DNA of 64,000 bases from Corylus avellana. Its lineage: Eukaryota > Streptophyta > Magnoliopsida > Fagales > Betulaceae. Both the position numbers and the translations under genes were made by a program. The notes under the pieces were generated by a model. That model saw only the letters and a program-made list of their open reading frames with translations, was not told the origin of the DNA and did no database searches. The stretch is from NCBI RefSeq assembly GCF_901000735.1, contig NC_081548.1, forward strand, positions 25,531,591 to 25,595,590. The letters are read 5' to 3'. Below, piece by piece: positions 46,951-59,185 of this stretch (position 1 is its first letter; the number at the start of each line of letters is the position of its first letter).

Positions 46951-49079
46951 GATTCTTGGAGACCTCACCTTTTTTTTTTTTTTCACCCTATTTTTTATTT
47001 TTTTATTGAATGTGGTTCTTGTCTATTTATCATTCTTATTTTTGGCATGTAATTTTTTATTTTTTTAACATATTCAAACATGAGAAGGGAAAGGAAGGAG
47101 GAAGATTCAATCTATCCGACCAAAACTACTTCTTAAAATTGTCTCGTTTGGTAAATAAATTTAAAAGTGTTTTTAAGGATCTAAAACGCCTAAATATGAT
47201 CAAAAAAATACTTTTAGTAAAAGCTTAAAAATAAAGGACTTAAAAGGCAATTTCAAATAGGCTCTCAGTGTTTGTCAAATGATACATAAATAATTGTAAT
47301 TAATAAAATGGAAAACAGAAAACTGGTGTTCCATTTGTTGGGGGCCATCAGTTTTTTGGTAACGGTTGAGGCCCAATAATCGTTTAATTACCAACTTGAT
47401 GATCATGACGGACTGGCCGGGAACTGGGAAGTCATGGAGTGGGGTGTTATGATAAGTTGGAAACAAGGAACTAAGGAAGCACTCTTAAATAAAAAATGAA
47501 AACAAAGGAAATAAAGAAATAAAAAAGGGTTCGGCCTGGCCCGTGAAGGTAAACTGTTACATCAACTATCGTTTCGTTGCTGGGCTTTTTTTTTTTCCTT
47601 TTTTTTTTTTTTTTTTGGTCTCTTGTCATCAACACGACTTTGGGTCTTCAGGATCTGGTTAGTGGAGCAAAGGATGTATGATTGGGCGATGATAAGGATT
47701 AAGGAGCATTGAGAGTTTTGGCAATCATTTATTAGGGAGAATTGGATAAGCAACTGAGCATTAAAGCTTCATTCTCTACTTTTAGACTGTCTGCAATATA
47801 ACGCACCACGTCCACAATCATCCAACCAATAACTGTGGAGGAATTTCAATAATCAATATCTAATAATTTGCTGTTTTAATTATTAGTGAATTCCATAAAA
47901 ACTTTCTCGTATTTGGTGATCGAGATCTCTATCTTAGGTTCTCTAGTTTTTATTTATTTATTTATTATTCTATATTCATAAAAAAAAAAAAAAAAAGTGT
48001 AATGATTTTATCCAACATTCATTCAACCATACTACTATGATACTCCCAACTAATTACTAGATCTTTCTTTTAATATTTAACAATGGCATTATTGGATAAA
48101 CATTGAATAAAATTATATGTGTAGCACCACTCATTTGAAATGAGAAGAGCTTCGTTGAAGTCCAAGGTTATATTTGTTTTCTGTTTTTGATAAAAATGCT
48201 ATGACAAACAATGCAAAATATAAAAATATTCTTTAAAATATAAAAATAGTTTTCACCTTTTTATAACCTTTTATAACACTTAAAAACAAAAAACAAAAAA
48301 CAAAAAATCACCATTAAAAACGCTTTATCAAATAGAGTTCTGGCCATTGTGTCATTAGTTTTGATTACTTGTATCCATCCATTTTCCAATTTGATTAAAA
48401 CCAAAATAATAATAATAATAATAATAATAGTTGGGTTTCAATGTGATGGGCTTGAGTCTGAAAGGCAACAGGTAGGATGATTTTTAGCGTCGAGATTGGA
48501 GAAGCCGTAGTTATTTAGAGTCCAGCCTAACAAGAGGTCCAACGTTTTTGATTCCATTCAAACTTGAGATTGAATTGAATTGAAGGGCTACCCACTGAAA
48601 TTAAATGAATGTTCCTATTGTTGGCGGCTCCACCGACATTGAGACGCCTGACGTGAGTCGTGAGAAGGTGTTTGATAAGTAAAAAAAAACACAAGCACAA
48701 GCCGAATTAAGGCAACGGGGTTCACACTTCTTCACACTGACATGAAAGAAGTTAAGCAAAACATGGTGATTGGTGGTGACACACTAATTGAACCAGCTGC
48801 CTTCCACTTCCAGGCTCCAGCAGCATATGGGCACCCTATTTCAAAATGGGCATCTAATATGACAAAAAAATACCCAAGTAATTTAAGTTCATGCATTATC
48901 ATCATTTATTTACAGTCTATATGACAATTTGGGCTAAGGAGTGATAGTTTCGATGTGAAGGATTAGTCTCACGGTCGGGTCAATAAAACTTGTTTCTTTA
49001 GGAATAAGACATACTCATGTATTTCAGATATAGTCTGCCCAGAGCGGATTTGCCCCTTAAATGAAGTGTGCACATGAGT

Positions 49080-49220
49080 TGGATCAGAGGAGGTAGATAC
49101 GTTTTTTATTATTAGATTTTCAGTGTATCTATGATGTTATACTATTCATTGCTTTTTGCTATGTTTCTTTGTAAGAGCTTTTACGCTCTGCATTTCTTAT
49201 TATGAAATAATGAATTGTTA
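49080..49220 (+). mobile_element. Possible degenerate retroelement 3' end
   Basis: The text TTTGTAAGAGCTTTTACGCT followed by a TTATTATGAAATAATGAATT end is similar to the 3' end of the retroposon at 26251-27240 (TTTGTAAGAGCTTTAGGCTC, then ATCAATGAATGAG). No poly(A) tail or target duplication was recognised. Confidence 0.3.
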
Positions 49221-50332
49221 GGTCAGTGTAAACAAAAATTTATAGCAAAAATTATGGTATCACTCAAAGTCAAAGGCAAAAACAATTGTCCTAAACTTTT
49301 GCTTATTTTGGAAAGAAATTAACTGGGTTTCTGCTTTGATGAAGGGTTTTTATTATTCTGCAAAAAAAGAACAAAAATTCAACAAGAAATATCACCCAAG
49401 AACTAGTAAATTGAAAAATCAGTTATTCATCAAAAAAAAAATTTGAAAAATCAGTTATCATCGAACTAAGTTTTTCTTCATTGGTTGGTCGGTTTGGTTG
49501 CCACATTTCAGATAGGATCAAGTACATTATAGTCCACTTACGAAAAAAGGCAGATTATTGTCAAAATAATGTCATCACCGTTCCTTTTTCTTCCTTTTTT
49601 GTGAGTTTTTGTTGGTCTCTCTCTCTTTCTCGTAGGGACGTGGGTTGGCTTGTAGTGATTTTTTGTTTTTCCAAAACATCCTTCTTCTCTTTGGCGAGTC
49701 ACTCGAGAAGGTCCTGGATGCCGATAGACCGACCAGGAGTGGCGCTTACTTAATTATCTAGTGGTGTATGGTGTAAAGACTATATTTATAAAAAAAGAAT
49801 AAGTATATTTATAAACTTTAAAAAAGAAGAGTTATAAAATGTGTGCAATGTAGATTAGAGCTGACTGGTGCTTAAATATTGGGTGAGTTCGTAGCAATGG
49901 TTTGGGGCCTTTTTAAGGTTATAAATGTAGATTATGTTATTCTTCACGTCTCATTAATTATATTTATTTTACAGAAGTTGACATCATGTGTTATAAGTGA
50001 TTTTTTTTTAAAAAATAAAAATAAAAATTAAGTGATTGATGATCACAGTTGTATGATAATAATATAACACTTTATTAAATAGCATGAGTCATTCACATAA
50101 TATTTAATTAAATTTTCTTTATTTTAAAGATTAGTAGTTAAGAGGCTTTTTTTGAAACAAAAAGAGTATATATATATATATCAAATACTAATTGTAAAAC
50201 TCATATTAACTTTATGATGATTAAAAAAAAAAAAAAAAGAGAAAAGAAAAAGAGTACTAATCTAGCTCATCTAGATGAGATGTCTTGACTTGGGAAACAA
50301 GTAGAACAATATGAGGTTAAGTAGTAGAGAAA

Positions 50333-50672
50333 TGCTACATTTTTCTCTCTTTTTTTTTTTAATATATTTTTTTAAAGTTAGTTTTTAAATAATAGGTCAT
50401 CATCTCATGACTCACATATTTTTTAAAATAATAAATCTCATAAAATTGTAAAAATCATTTAAAAAGATGAATGTTACGTTCCTCTTGTCCTAAATAAATA
50501 TTATTATTATTATTATTTTTTTTTTTTTGAGGAACTTGGAGTTTTTTTTTTTTTTTTTTGCTTTTTTAGAAAACAATATCAACCATACAAATACTAGAAA
50601 GAAAAAAAAAATCATAGTATTTCTCATTTTAAAAACCAACTTTTAAAAATATTTTTTTAAAATAATGTAGCG
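50333..50672. repeat. AT-rich foldback of about 340 bp
   Basis: The left arm around GAAATGCTACATTTTT and TTTTTTTAAAGTTAGTTTTT is matched in reverse by the right arm (AAAAACCAACTTTTAAAAAT and AAAATAATGTAGCG). Much of the match is low-complexity A/T, so it may be a MITE with an expanded T-rich middle or partly coincidental. Confidence 0.35.
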
Positions 50673-51449
50673 TTTATCGTTTCAAGCGCGTGGAGCTTTT
50701 CCTTAAACAGAAGGAAACCTGTGCACGATACACACACGTGGGGCTTAAGGCGGCGTTTACATTAGTTTAGAAGGACCCACTTTGACATGCGTGAAATTAG
50801 AGTCCACTTGATCGGACGGTTCCGCAACAGCGCTTATACAGATTAGGCAAAAGGTGCACGCACAGTGGGGAGGGAGGGAAAAAGGAGATTTCATCGGACG
50901 GTAATAAAGAAGGTAGAATCTCGTCATTGCTGTCTCCACTGAAACCCGATGATAAAATTCGGCTGCCTTCGTCATATGTGGGCACGTTTCTTTATTTTTT
51001 TATTTTTATTATATTTTATACACATTTATATTTTTATAGTTTTTGTTTTTAGTGACCGCCTTATAAAAATGAAGGTATTTTTGCAGCCTTGGGAGCTTTT
51101 CTCTTCCCAGTCCATTCCCCTGCCTCTCATCAGAAACACTCTCTTTTACCCTAGCAAGCTTCGGCGGCGATTTCTCTTCAGTCGTCCTCCCCAAACGATT
51201 CCGAGGTTGAGGCTCTGCTAATGATTCTTTATCTCTGATTTTCGATATTTGTTCTTTTATACTGGTGGATTTACAGCTTTCATTATATGTTTGGCTGACT
51301 TTGGTGTATGGTTTTTGTTTTCTTGTGTATCCATATTCAATCTTGGAAGGTTTTCATTTGTTCTTACGGAACTGGACAGTCTGGCTATCGATAATCAACA
51401 GCAGCGGCAGAATAATACTGGATTTGTCAAGGCCAATCACCACAAAGTC

Positions 51450-52809
51450 ATGGTATTTTTTTCCTTTCTCCCTCGCTTTTTTTTTTTTTTTTCACAGTGC
51501 ACTCCTCTGCTTCATTGTTTCTTTTCTGTTTGCATTCTTTTCCTAATAAATACCATTTTCGATAATCAGGTGAGTCCTGTAGGCCGAATGGGGAACGATG
51601 AATTGGGTCCCCCATGGCTAAAGCCACTGCTGAGAGCTAATTACTTCATCCCCTGCTCCATTCATGGAGATTCCAATAAAAGCGAATGCAATCTGTTCTG
51701 TTTGGACTGTATGGGACATGCTCTATGCTCCTACTGTTTGATCAATCACAAAGATCACCGCGTTGTGCAGGTTTTGATATTTATTTCTATTCTCTTGTTT
51801 CTCTTTTAATCTTGTTATATGAGGAAATGTGTTATTAAAATTGTATTGGCTTGGGTTGGTGCAGATAAGACGATCCTCGTACCACAACGTTGTTAGGGTT
51901 AATGAGATTCAGAAGTACCTCGACATTTCTGGTGTTCAGACATACATTATCAATAGCGCAAAGATTGTGTTCTTGAATGAGCGGCCACAGCCTAGGCCTG
52001 GAAAGGGGGTTACTAATACATGTGAGATTTGCTGCAGAAGCCTCCTTGATTCCTTCAGATTTTGCTCTTTGGGTTGCAAGGTGATTTTCTTTCTCAATGT
52101 CACTCTCTGATTTCACACCATTCTTGTGTTCCTACTCGTGTCTCTGCCTTATTTGACTTTGCTTCTTTGTGGGTTGTACTTTTTCATCAACCTAATTTTT
52201 ATCTTCTTCTTTTTTTTTTTTTTTTTTTTTTTTACATTTTTTTACTCAAATATTTAGGAGGTTCCGATTTCTTGTTGATGTCGATTTTCCTTCCCGTGAT
52301 CTTTGGTTTGGTGGTTACTTTCGTGTTAGAAGTTTTCTTGGCGACTACTTTGAATAACATTTTGTTTGCTTACCCTGTTTTATGCCCCGTTCTCTCACCT
52401 ACTCTGTTTATTTCTCGCTGCTTCTTATTTCTTCTTCCTCTTTTCCTGACTAAATTGCCCTTCCCATTTGTGTCATTGTCATCAGCTGGGGGCTATGAAG
52501 CGGGGTGAGCCAGACCTCACGTTTACACTGAGAATGAAGCACACCAGGGACGGGTTCCATGGTGGGTCAGAATCAGATGAGTCATCAACCCCTAAGAAGA
52601 TTCGGAGGACGAACATTTTCAACCGCATGATGATGGATAGCCCTGCAATTTCATCTGATGGCCACAACAATTACGGTGGAGAGAGGTCTCCCAGTTCCGG
52701 GGATGAGGCCACTACAAACATTTCACGCTTTTCACCCGCAACGCCTCCGATTTTCAACCACCACAATGCCCGGAGAAGAAAGGGTATACCCCATCGAGCT
52801 CCATTTTGA
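51450..52809 (+). CDS. PLATZ-family transcription factor
   Basis: Four exons, 51450-51452, 51570-51770, 51865-52080 and 52486-52809, give 247 residues. The first exon supplies only the ATG: CATG|GTATTT splices to CAG|GTGAGTCCT, reading [22 protein letters not shown]. If that join is wrong, M8 is the alternative start. The PLATZ zinc-binding regions are complete: C30, H33, C41, C45, C48, C54, C57, H61, H64 in the first, and C121, C124, C125, C135, C139 in the second. PLATZ proteins bind A/T-rich DNA and repress or interact with RNA polymerase III factors. The C-terminus is Ser-rich with a basic PKKIRR stretch. From memory, its Arabidopsis counterparts are AT1G21000 and AT1G76590. Confidence 0.92.
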
Positions 52810-55176
52810 GATGAATCTATCATATACGTACTGTGAAGTTATAGCTATATGGTGAATTGAAGTGATAGACTTTATAAAAAAACTAATCGATAAATTAAAT
52901 AGAAAAAAGATTAAAAAAAAAAAGAACAAAATGTGGGAAAGGAAATGCACAGACTTAGCTTTGTAAATACTAGAAAGACAAATAGAGTGTGGTTTTTTAC
53001 TAGGGTCTGAAGTATGAGGTGGTCTCTCATATATATATGGTAATTACTGTTGGGATTTATGTCTTAGTTAGAAATTTTAGGATATAAATAATAGCCTATC
53101 CTTGTACAGATAATTACATATCTGGGCTTTGGGTTGTTGGAAAGATATCATAATGGAATGGCATCATGCTGGCATATGTACAGAGAACATATTTTGTGCA
53201 TATTGACAGTGTTTTTTTTTTTTTGTAAAATGAAAAAAGAAAAAAAAAAATTATACTGTTGTGTGTTTGATTCGTGGTTTATCCCATATATGCCTTGTGA
53301 GGCATGTCCTTGTTGGGTATTTCGTTACGAACTTATCTGACAGATGATCGTATATTTGGAACCAATATTAGAAAGTACATTAAAGTAACTGCACGAGTGG
53401 GTTCTCTTTTTGTATTCTTTAAGCTTTTAATGTGGAGTTCGATCATGTGAGAAAGCATGAGGGGAAAAAAAAAAAAAAAAAAGAAGAAAGAAATGAGTGG
53501 AAATATGAGCTGGCAGTTGCATATTTTTTAGGCATGTCGTGCTCTGTGATACATTAAATTTTGTGAATGCTACACTAAATTCACAAGATGGCAGAGTTTA
53601 ATATTGTACCATGAGAAGATCTTCATACATGAATTTATAATGAATGCAATGATGATGAAACGAGTTTTTTTTTTTTTTTTTTTGAAGAAATAATTTGCAT
53701 TTTGAGTTATTAGTTAATAAAAATTTTAATCGACAGAGCCGTTATTTCCATTGTGATTCACATTCTTGGTTATAAAGCCGACAACTTTTGGTTCATGTTT
53801 GGAAATGTTCTGTAGCTTGAGATATAATTGTGCGTTTTCCAAGTTAGGCCTCATATTTCAAGCATGGGAGGGCCCCTTTATGGTCTAATTCAAACCATGT
53901 GGTAGCCATTTAAAACTAGTATATTATTTTTGTAGATAAGAACGATTAGTGATGCTCACAGTTGATAGATGCCGATTACTTTTGTTGCACTAATAAATAA
54001 CACCATAATCTTGTGGTCAATTCAAGGTGCCTCAACCCATCGGTCCACCGAAGTGGTGTGCTTTGAAAGAAAAAGGGTCTTTTCATTAACAAGTGGTTCT
54101 TGATTGATACAATTCAATGGGACAATGTAGCTTTGCGGTCACGTAGAGCTTTGGTTTGATGTGAGATCGAATATTATTATTAGAAGGGGAAAATCTATTT
54201 TACCCATCAAGAATTTTTAAAACATTATAAGGGTATATTACTAATTTTTAAACTTTAGGGTTTAAATTAAAAAACTCTTAAAATTTTTTCCCTTATTTTA
54301 ATTTTTCAAATTTTGGGTAATTTCAACATAGAGGTCGTATAAAAGATACATGCTCAAAATAAATTTTCTTGCCGTAATTTTTTATTTGCTGTTCAAATTA
54401 TCTGACACTTATTCATGTGGCAAATTTCATATGAACTTTTTTACAATTACTATTTAAATTATTAGCATTGTAAACAACAAATTGTTAGAAATCACACAAT
54501 TGGTGCGAGTAGAATGCTATAATAAGCAAAATGTTTGGAACCTCATATAAGCCTAGACAAGACGAGGGAAGTTTATATCAAGTAAAGCTTGGGAAACACG
54601 TTAACCCCACAATTGACAAAGACGAGGACAAGTACTTCTTCATCAGATGCTACCCCATCTATTTTTTATTTCTTGTTTATTGATGTATCTTTTGAATATA
54701 TGTATAGAAAAATAATAAAGCAAGTGGATTATGAGAGTCGTGAAGAATCTGAAGGGCTGCGTGTGACTCCATTCTCCATCCATTTCCCAGCTTTCCCTTT
54801 CTTATCTTTCTCATAGTAAAGGACGATGATTGCTTAATTTATTTAATGAATTATTGGGGGCCAAAACAGAGGACGACATCTGCTAGCTCCTCTTTAAACT
54901 GAGAATGGATGGGGGTGGGGTGGGTGACGTTTCCGATGTACAACTTCACAAATAAATTAAATTAAAAAACCAAGCAAAACCAAAAAGGAGGTGGATGAGG
55001 GCTGCTTTGTCAGCTTCTTAGGTGCTTACATGACTCACTCTCCTCTGATGGGCTGCCACGTATACTCCATCTCTATTCTTGGCCGTACACGTTTCATCGC
55101 CCTTCTAATATTCTGGAATAGGTGCGTTCTTATCCCCTGCCCTTGTGTTTCGAGAACCATGTCACTGTTACGCCTT

Positions 55177-55218
<42 letters not shown>

Positions 55219-58200
55219 ACTAGAAAGATTGAAGTGATGAGATTTGGCGCCTAGTAGTGGGATACGGTGGGTGGGGTGCCATGCACTGTGCTGGATTAAT
55301 TAATGGGCATCTTTTATTCCCTCTTTTCTCCATTTTCTATCATTTCTACGTTCCATATTAAATTTCGTATATACCTTTATTTACTGACTCATCAACAACA
55401 ACTATTAAATTTACTTGATGGTTTTGTGCCTTTATCGTTTCCACTACAGTGTTGATGATAAGGTTGCCTCTGCTGCTGGTTTGGCATTACTCATCTGCAG
55501 TGTCATCACTCCTCCTTTGATGACCTAATCATCTATCTACATGGAGCTTACCCAGTTACCCAACCACCCCTTCTTTATTACTTGTTCATGATTATCTCAT
55601 CTTTTCAATCCTTGTTACTAAACAAATATCGAAAAAAACAAATTTCAACAATTTTATTGTTGAATGATTAATAATTCGAATAATTTGTCAAAAACAAGTT
55701 TTAGATTACCATTATCTCTAGTTTAAATTGCGCGCTTACAATTTTATCGTCAAATTACCGGAATCCAATACACAAATGGAACCTCCTCACGTGCAGGAAT
55801 TCTTGACACCATGCGGCTTCAAGTTGAAGATAAGTTTCCGCGGAGTGAGGAAAAACAGAGGAGAACAAGTATAGATGGAAGCAAAGCTGCACGTGTACTG
55901 CGATTTTCTATAGGTGGAACTGTCTGCGGATTGCCGTGTGTTAAAAAGTCAGTAGTAGAAAAGACTCAGATGCATATAGTAATGAAAACAGGACCTTCCA
56001 CATGTGGCGTTCCTGCTCATTGACTTGACACATTTCCCCAAAAGGAACCCCTCGTGCCAATAGGGATAAAAAAAAAAAAAAAAAACATGGGAACACAAAT
56101 ACAATTAACTACTAACAAAATATGTGTTTGGATAATATCTTAATTAAAATAGTCAATAAAGTTTTTGTCCATATGAATTGGAGATTTTTTAAAATAAGAT
56201 TAACCAATCATATTTATAAGAATTATATGCTCTAAAAATACACATAAATTTAATAAATTAGCTTAATTTTTTTTTCATCGATTTGGTTTGGCATAAAACT
56301 TTTGTCCTTTTCATGATTGCTAACTATCTCATTCAAGGTTGTAAATTTTTGAAAACAATATTGGAAAAACAGAAAAGAACCGCATGTCTAACAAAAATAT
56401 CGGTTTGAATGAAGGAAATTAATGCAAGCTTCAATAATAGGGGGTGTGAGGGGATTTATGATGATGATGTGTATTACGACCGAGTATACCTAGGCTTAAA
56501 ACAAATGTTAGCCGAATGATGATATCCATCGGCTCCAACTAACAATACCTAAATCCTCCTACCAAAGGGGAAAGCTTAGAATAAGTGAGAGCTAACTACC
56601 AATACCAGTCCCTACCAAATTAGATCAAGACGCAACGTCGCTCTCAAATCCTCTTTCTCAAATAATTGACTAAACGACTTCAACACAAAAATAGTACCAC
56701 TCGTCAAATCCAAATTGGTATCAAACACCTAAAGCCAGAGGAAAAGGGGAAGAAATATCACCCCAACCCAATAATTTGGGTTGGGGTGATACCAAAGCAT
56801 GCATGGGTATACCAACTTTCCCTATCACCTCAAGTTCCTCCAAAATATACACATTATTTCTTACAACTTCTTCGTATATCAACATAAAAGGAAATTTCAT
56901 AGATTTTAATATTGATATTTCATGCGCCAATATTCTAAGTAAATAAAAATAACAATTTTATAGCCAATTTATCACTGGACAAAGTTTTCTTTTGAATTGA
57001 ATTGGAGAAATTTCATCTAATGCTATTCTTCACACTATATTTTCACACCAACTATTGTATTATGTTTTCAATGGCTAACACTTTCGTTATTTTCAAGTGG
57101 CCGACTTGAAAAGCTACTTATAAAACACAACAAATCAGCCAGTGTGAACATGTAATGTGTAGAATGGCATTACTTTAAAATTATTACAAGTCTCTTGAGC
57201 ATATGAGAAGCACATATATTTTTAATAGTTTTAATAAAAATGCATAACAAGACGGGATTTGCATTAAATTTTTACAGCCCAATTTTAAGAAAAACAGTGT
57301 CATTGCCATTTCAGTTCAAGCTCATGTGGGCCTCGTTGTCCGAGTATGTGCCAAACCGTGTGCCAAATAAGGAAGTGGCAGAGGATTTTGGGTTTTGCCT
57401 TTCTGGGGTTTTGGTGTGGGCTTCAAAATATGTATATAGGCTGTCTATATGTTTGGCTACGTAAACAATCTAGGACAGTAGGACAGAACTTTTAGGCCTC
57501 TCCCGCTGAAGCACAGGCCCAGTATATCTATGTGTGGAATAAGAATTGCACGTTAAGGCCTGCTTCCCTTTTCGTTTGCATAATTTATCATAATTGTAGT
57601 TGAGAAATGATATTATATTATTAAACAATAAATTTATAAAAGTTGGTTGTTTTTGACTGCATGTAGGCTGTAGCAGGCTCTGACTGGTAAAAGTCATTAA
57701 CTACATACATCATTTATGAGTCTATGAACAGCGCTCTGACGAAGGATTTTGATTTAATAATAATGGACTTTGAGGAAGTCAATGTGTGATTATTCAATAA
57801 AAGGGAGCAACCAGGCGAGACAAGTACAGAATACAGGACTGCTGTACTGCAACGGCCATTGACGGACAACAGCCTATTTCCGGTACGGTTGGCGAGTCAA
57901 ACAGCGTACGCGAGAAGAGTGAATCGGTTGTTTTCTTAGCCAACACGGGAAAAGTAAAAATAAAAATAGCACAATAAATACGGGCAAATCCTTTTTCTTT
58001 CCCAATTTTTTTTTTCCCTCTTCTGAACAATCCAGACATTAACAAACAGTTTTTTCTTTAAAATATTCCCAAAAACTTAAAACTATTTTTAAATAACTTT
58101 TATTTGTCATTCTTCTTTATTCATTCTAAAAAAAAAATTACCAAGCTTAAAAAGGTAAAGGAAACACGGCATTGGTTTGCTTGCATGCCAAGATTTAAGG
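52810..58200. other. Intergenic DNA between PLATZ and the PADRE gene
   Basis: No gene supported. Contains the PLATZ 3' UTR, A/T runs (53465-53482, 53666-53683), a (TA)n tract (about 55181-55215), the MITE at 57018-57173 and the hairpin-arm copy at 57199-57228. The frames at 54589-54816, 55811-56023 and 56666-56887 have no recognisable family features. Confidence 0.5.
57018..57173. mobile_element. Small MITE of the TAATG family
   Basis: The left end TAATGCTATTCTTCACACTA and the inverted right end TAATGCCATTCTACACATTA match over about 35 bases, each followed by a TTCACAC block. About 155 bp, non-coding. Related in layout to 12690-12858 and 22290-22442. Confidence 0.65.
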
Positions 58201-58522
58201 ACAAGAGAATCCGATGGACGTTCGAGATGACGCGGGGTTGTAGAAAATGGGCCGCGTACGCGTCATCGCTTATGACTTAAGACAGCGACGAATTATTGTT
58301 TTTGATTAATTCTTCAACGGAATTCGTTGATGACGGCCTCGAGTGCGTCATCGCCTCCCCCAAATACAACCAAATTTATATCACACCTTCCCACTTCATT
58401 CATTTCCCACATTCTCTTCTCGGATCCCAACTCGATCTCCCCCCACTACGACTGTACGGCTACTCGTACTTCTCTCCTCCTCTCTTTCACACGCACTTGC
58501 CGAGTTTTGAATCTGGAAACTA
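58201..58522 (+). promoter_or_regulatory. PADRE gene promoter and leader with CGCG-box cluster
   Basis: ACGCGG (58230-58235), CCGCGT (58252-58257) and ACGCGT (58258-58263) all fit the VCGCGB/CGCG-box motif bound by calmodulin-binding CAMTA factors in calcium and stress responses. A TATA-like TTTATATC near 58376 would place transcription start near 58405. The leader is then C/T-rich up to the ATG at 58523. Confidence 0.45.
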
Positions 58523-59185
58523 ATGGGTGCTTGCTTCTCCTCCGTGAGAGACGACTCTCGGTCTTCTCAGCCCACTGCCAAGATCATCTCCGTCAACGGT
58601 ACCCTCCGCGAATATCCTGTTCCAGTCACTGTCTCCCAAGTCCTTGAGGCCGAGCGTTCATCGTCTTCTTCTTCTTCTTCTTCCTCGTCTTCACCGTCCT
58701 TTGTCTGCAATTCTGATCGTTTGTATTATGATGATTACATTCCAGTGTTGGATCTGGACGATCAACTTCAGGCCAACCAGATCTACTTCGTGCTTCCCGC
58801 TTCTAAGCTTCGGCAGCGCCTAACCGCCTCCGATATGGCCGCCTTGGCCGTTAAAGCCAGCGTTGCTCTTCAGAATGCGTCGAGCAAGGGTGGTCATCGC
58901 CGCAACAAGGCCCGTATATCTCCGGTTCTTGTGGTGAATCAGTCAACTTCCTTACAAAGTAACAAAGTTAATTATGGTTACCATGGTATGGATGATGGGT
59001 ATGCACCCAAATGGCCAAAGAAATCTCCCGGTGTAAATGGGAAGCCGGGGGGTGTTGCAGCCGGTGGATTATCTCGAGCTGGGTCTGTGAGAAAGTTGCA
59101 GAGATACACTTCTAAAAGGGCTAAGATGGCGGTTCGATCCTTTAGAATCAGGTTGAGCACCATTTACGAAGGCGATGTTCTCTAG
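58523..59185 (+). CDS. PADRE (DUF4228) domain protein, probably N-myristoylated
   Basis: Single exon, 220 residues. The N-terminus MGACFSS fits N-myristoylation at G2 and possible palmitoylation at C4, implying membrane attachment. The DUF4228/PADRE features follow: KIISVNGTLREYPVPVTVSQVL (about 20-41, here in two parts), an inserted run of 12 serines (46-57), FVCNSDRLYYDDYIP (60-74), and QIYFVLPASKLRQRLTASDM (about 86-105). The C-terminus is basic. PADRE genes are plant-specific and respond to pathogens and abiotic stress; the biochemical role is unknown. The ATG was chosen because it starts the MGxCxS motif and lies about 120 bases after a TATA-like box. Counterparts from memory: AT1G21010 and AT1G76600. 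Confidence 0.9.
   Translation: MGACFSSVRDDSRSSQPTAKIISVNGTLREYPVPVTVSQVLEAERSSSSSSSSSSSSPSFVCNSDRLYYDDYIPVLDLDDQLQANQIYFVLPASKLRQRLTASDMAALAVKASVALQNASSKGGHRRNKARISPVLVVNQSTSLQSNKVNYGYHGMDDGYAPKWPKKSPGVNGKPGGVAAGGLSRAGSVRKLQRYTSKRAKMAVRSFRIRLSTIYEGDVL
58664..58688 (+). repeat. TCT trinucleotide run encoding polyserine
   Basis: Consecutive TCN serine codons, mostly TCT, encode S46-S57 of the PADRE protein. Such runs vary in length between alleles; here it interrupts the N-terminal part of the domain between its first two conserved blocks. Confidence 0.8.

Larger units (their letters stand above)
45456..51449. other. Intergenic DNA between galactan synthase and PLATZ
   Basis: No gene could be supported. 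Contains a GC-richer stretch with GGGCCC/GGCCCA motifs at about 46640-46950, A/T runs (46970-46984, 47590-47617, 47980-47996), (AAT)n near 48407-48430, a possible retroelement tail at about 49080-49220 and a foldback at about 50333-50672. The last 400 bases hold the PLATZ promoter: a TATA-like TTATAAAAATG near 51061 and a CT-rich leader around 51100-51190. Confidence 0.5.

Noticed and set aside
58330..58647. Upstream ATG frame overlapping the PADRE start
   Set aside because: It lies upstream of the likely TATA box (about 58376), so it is probably not in the transcript; its peptide has no recognisable features.
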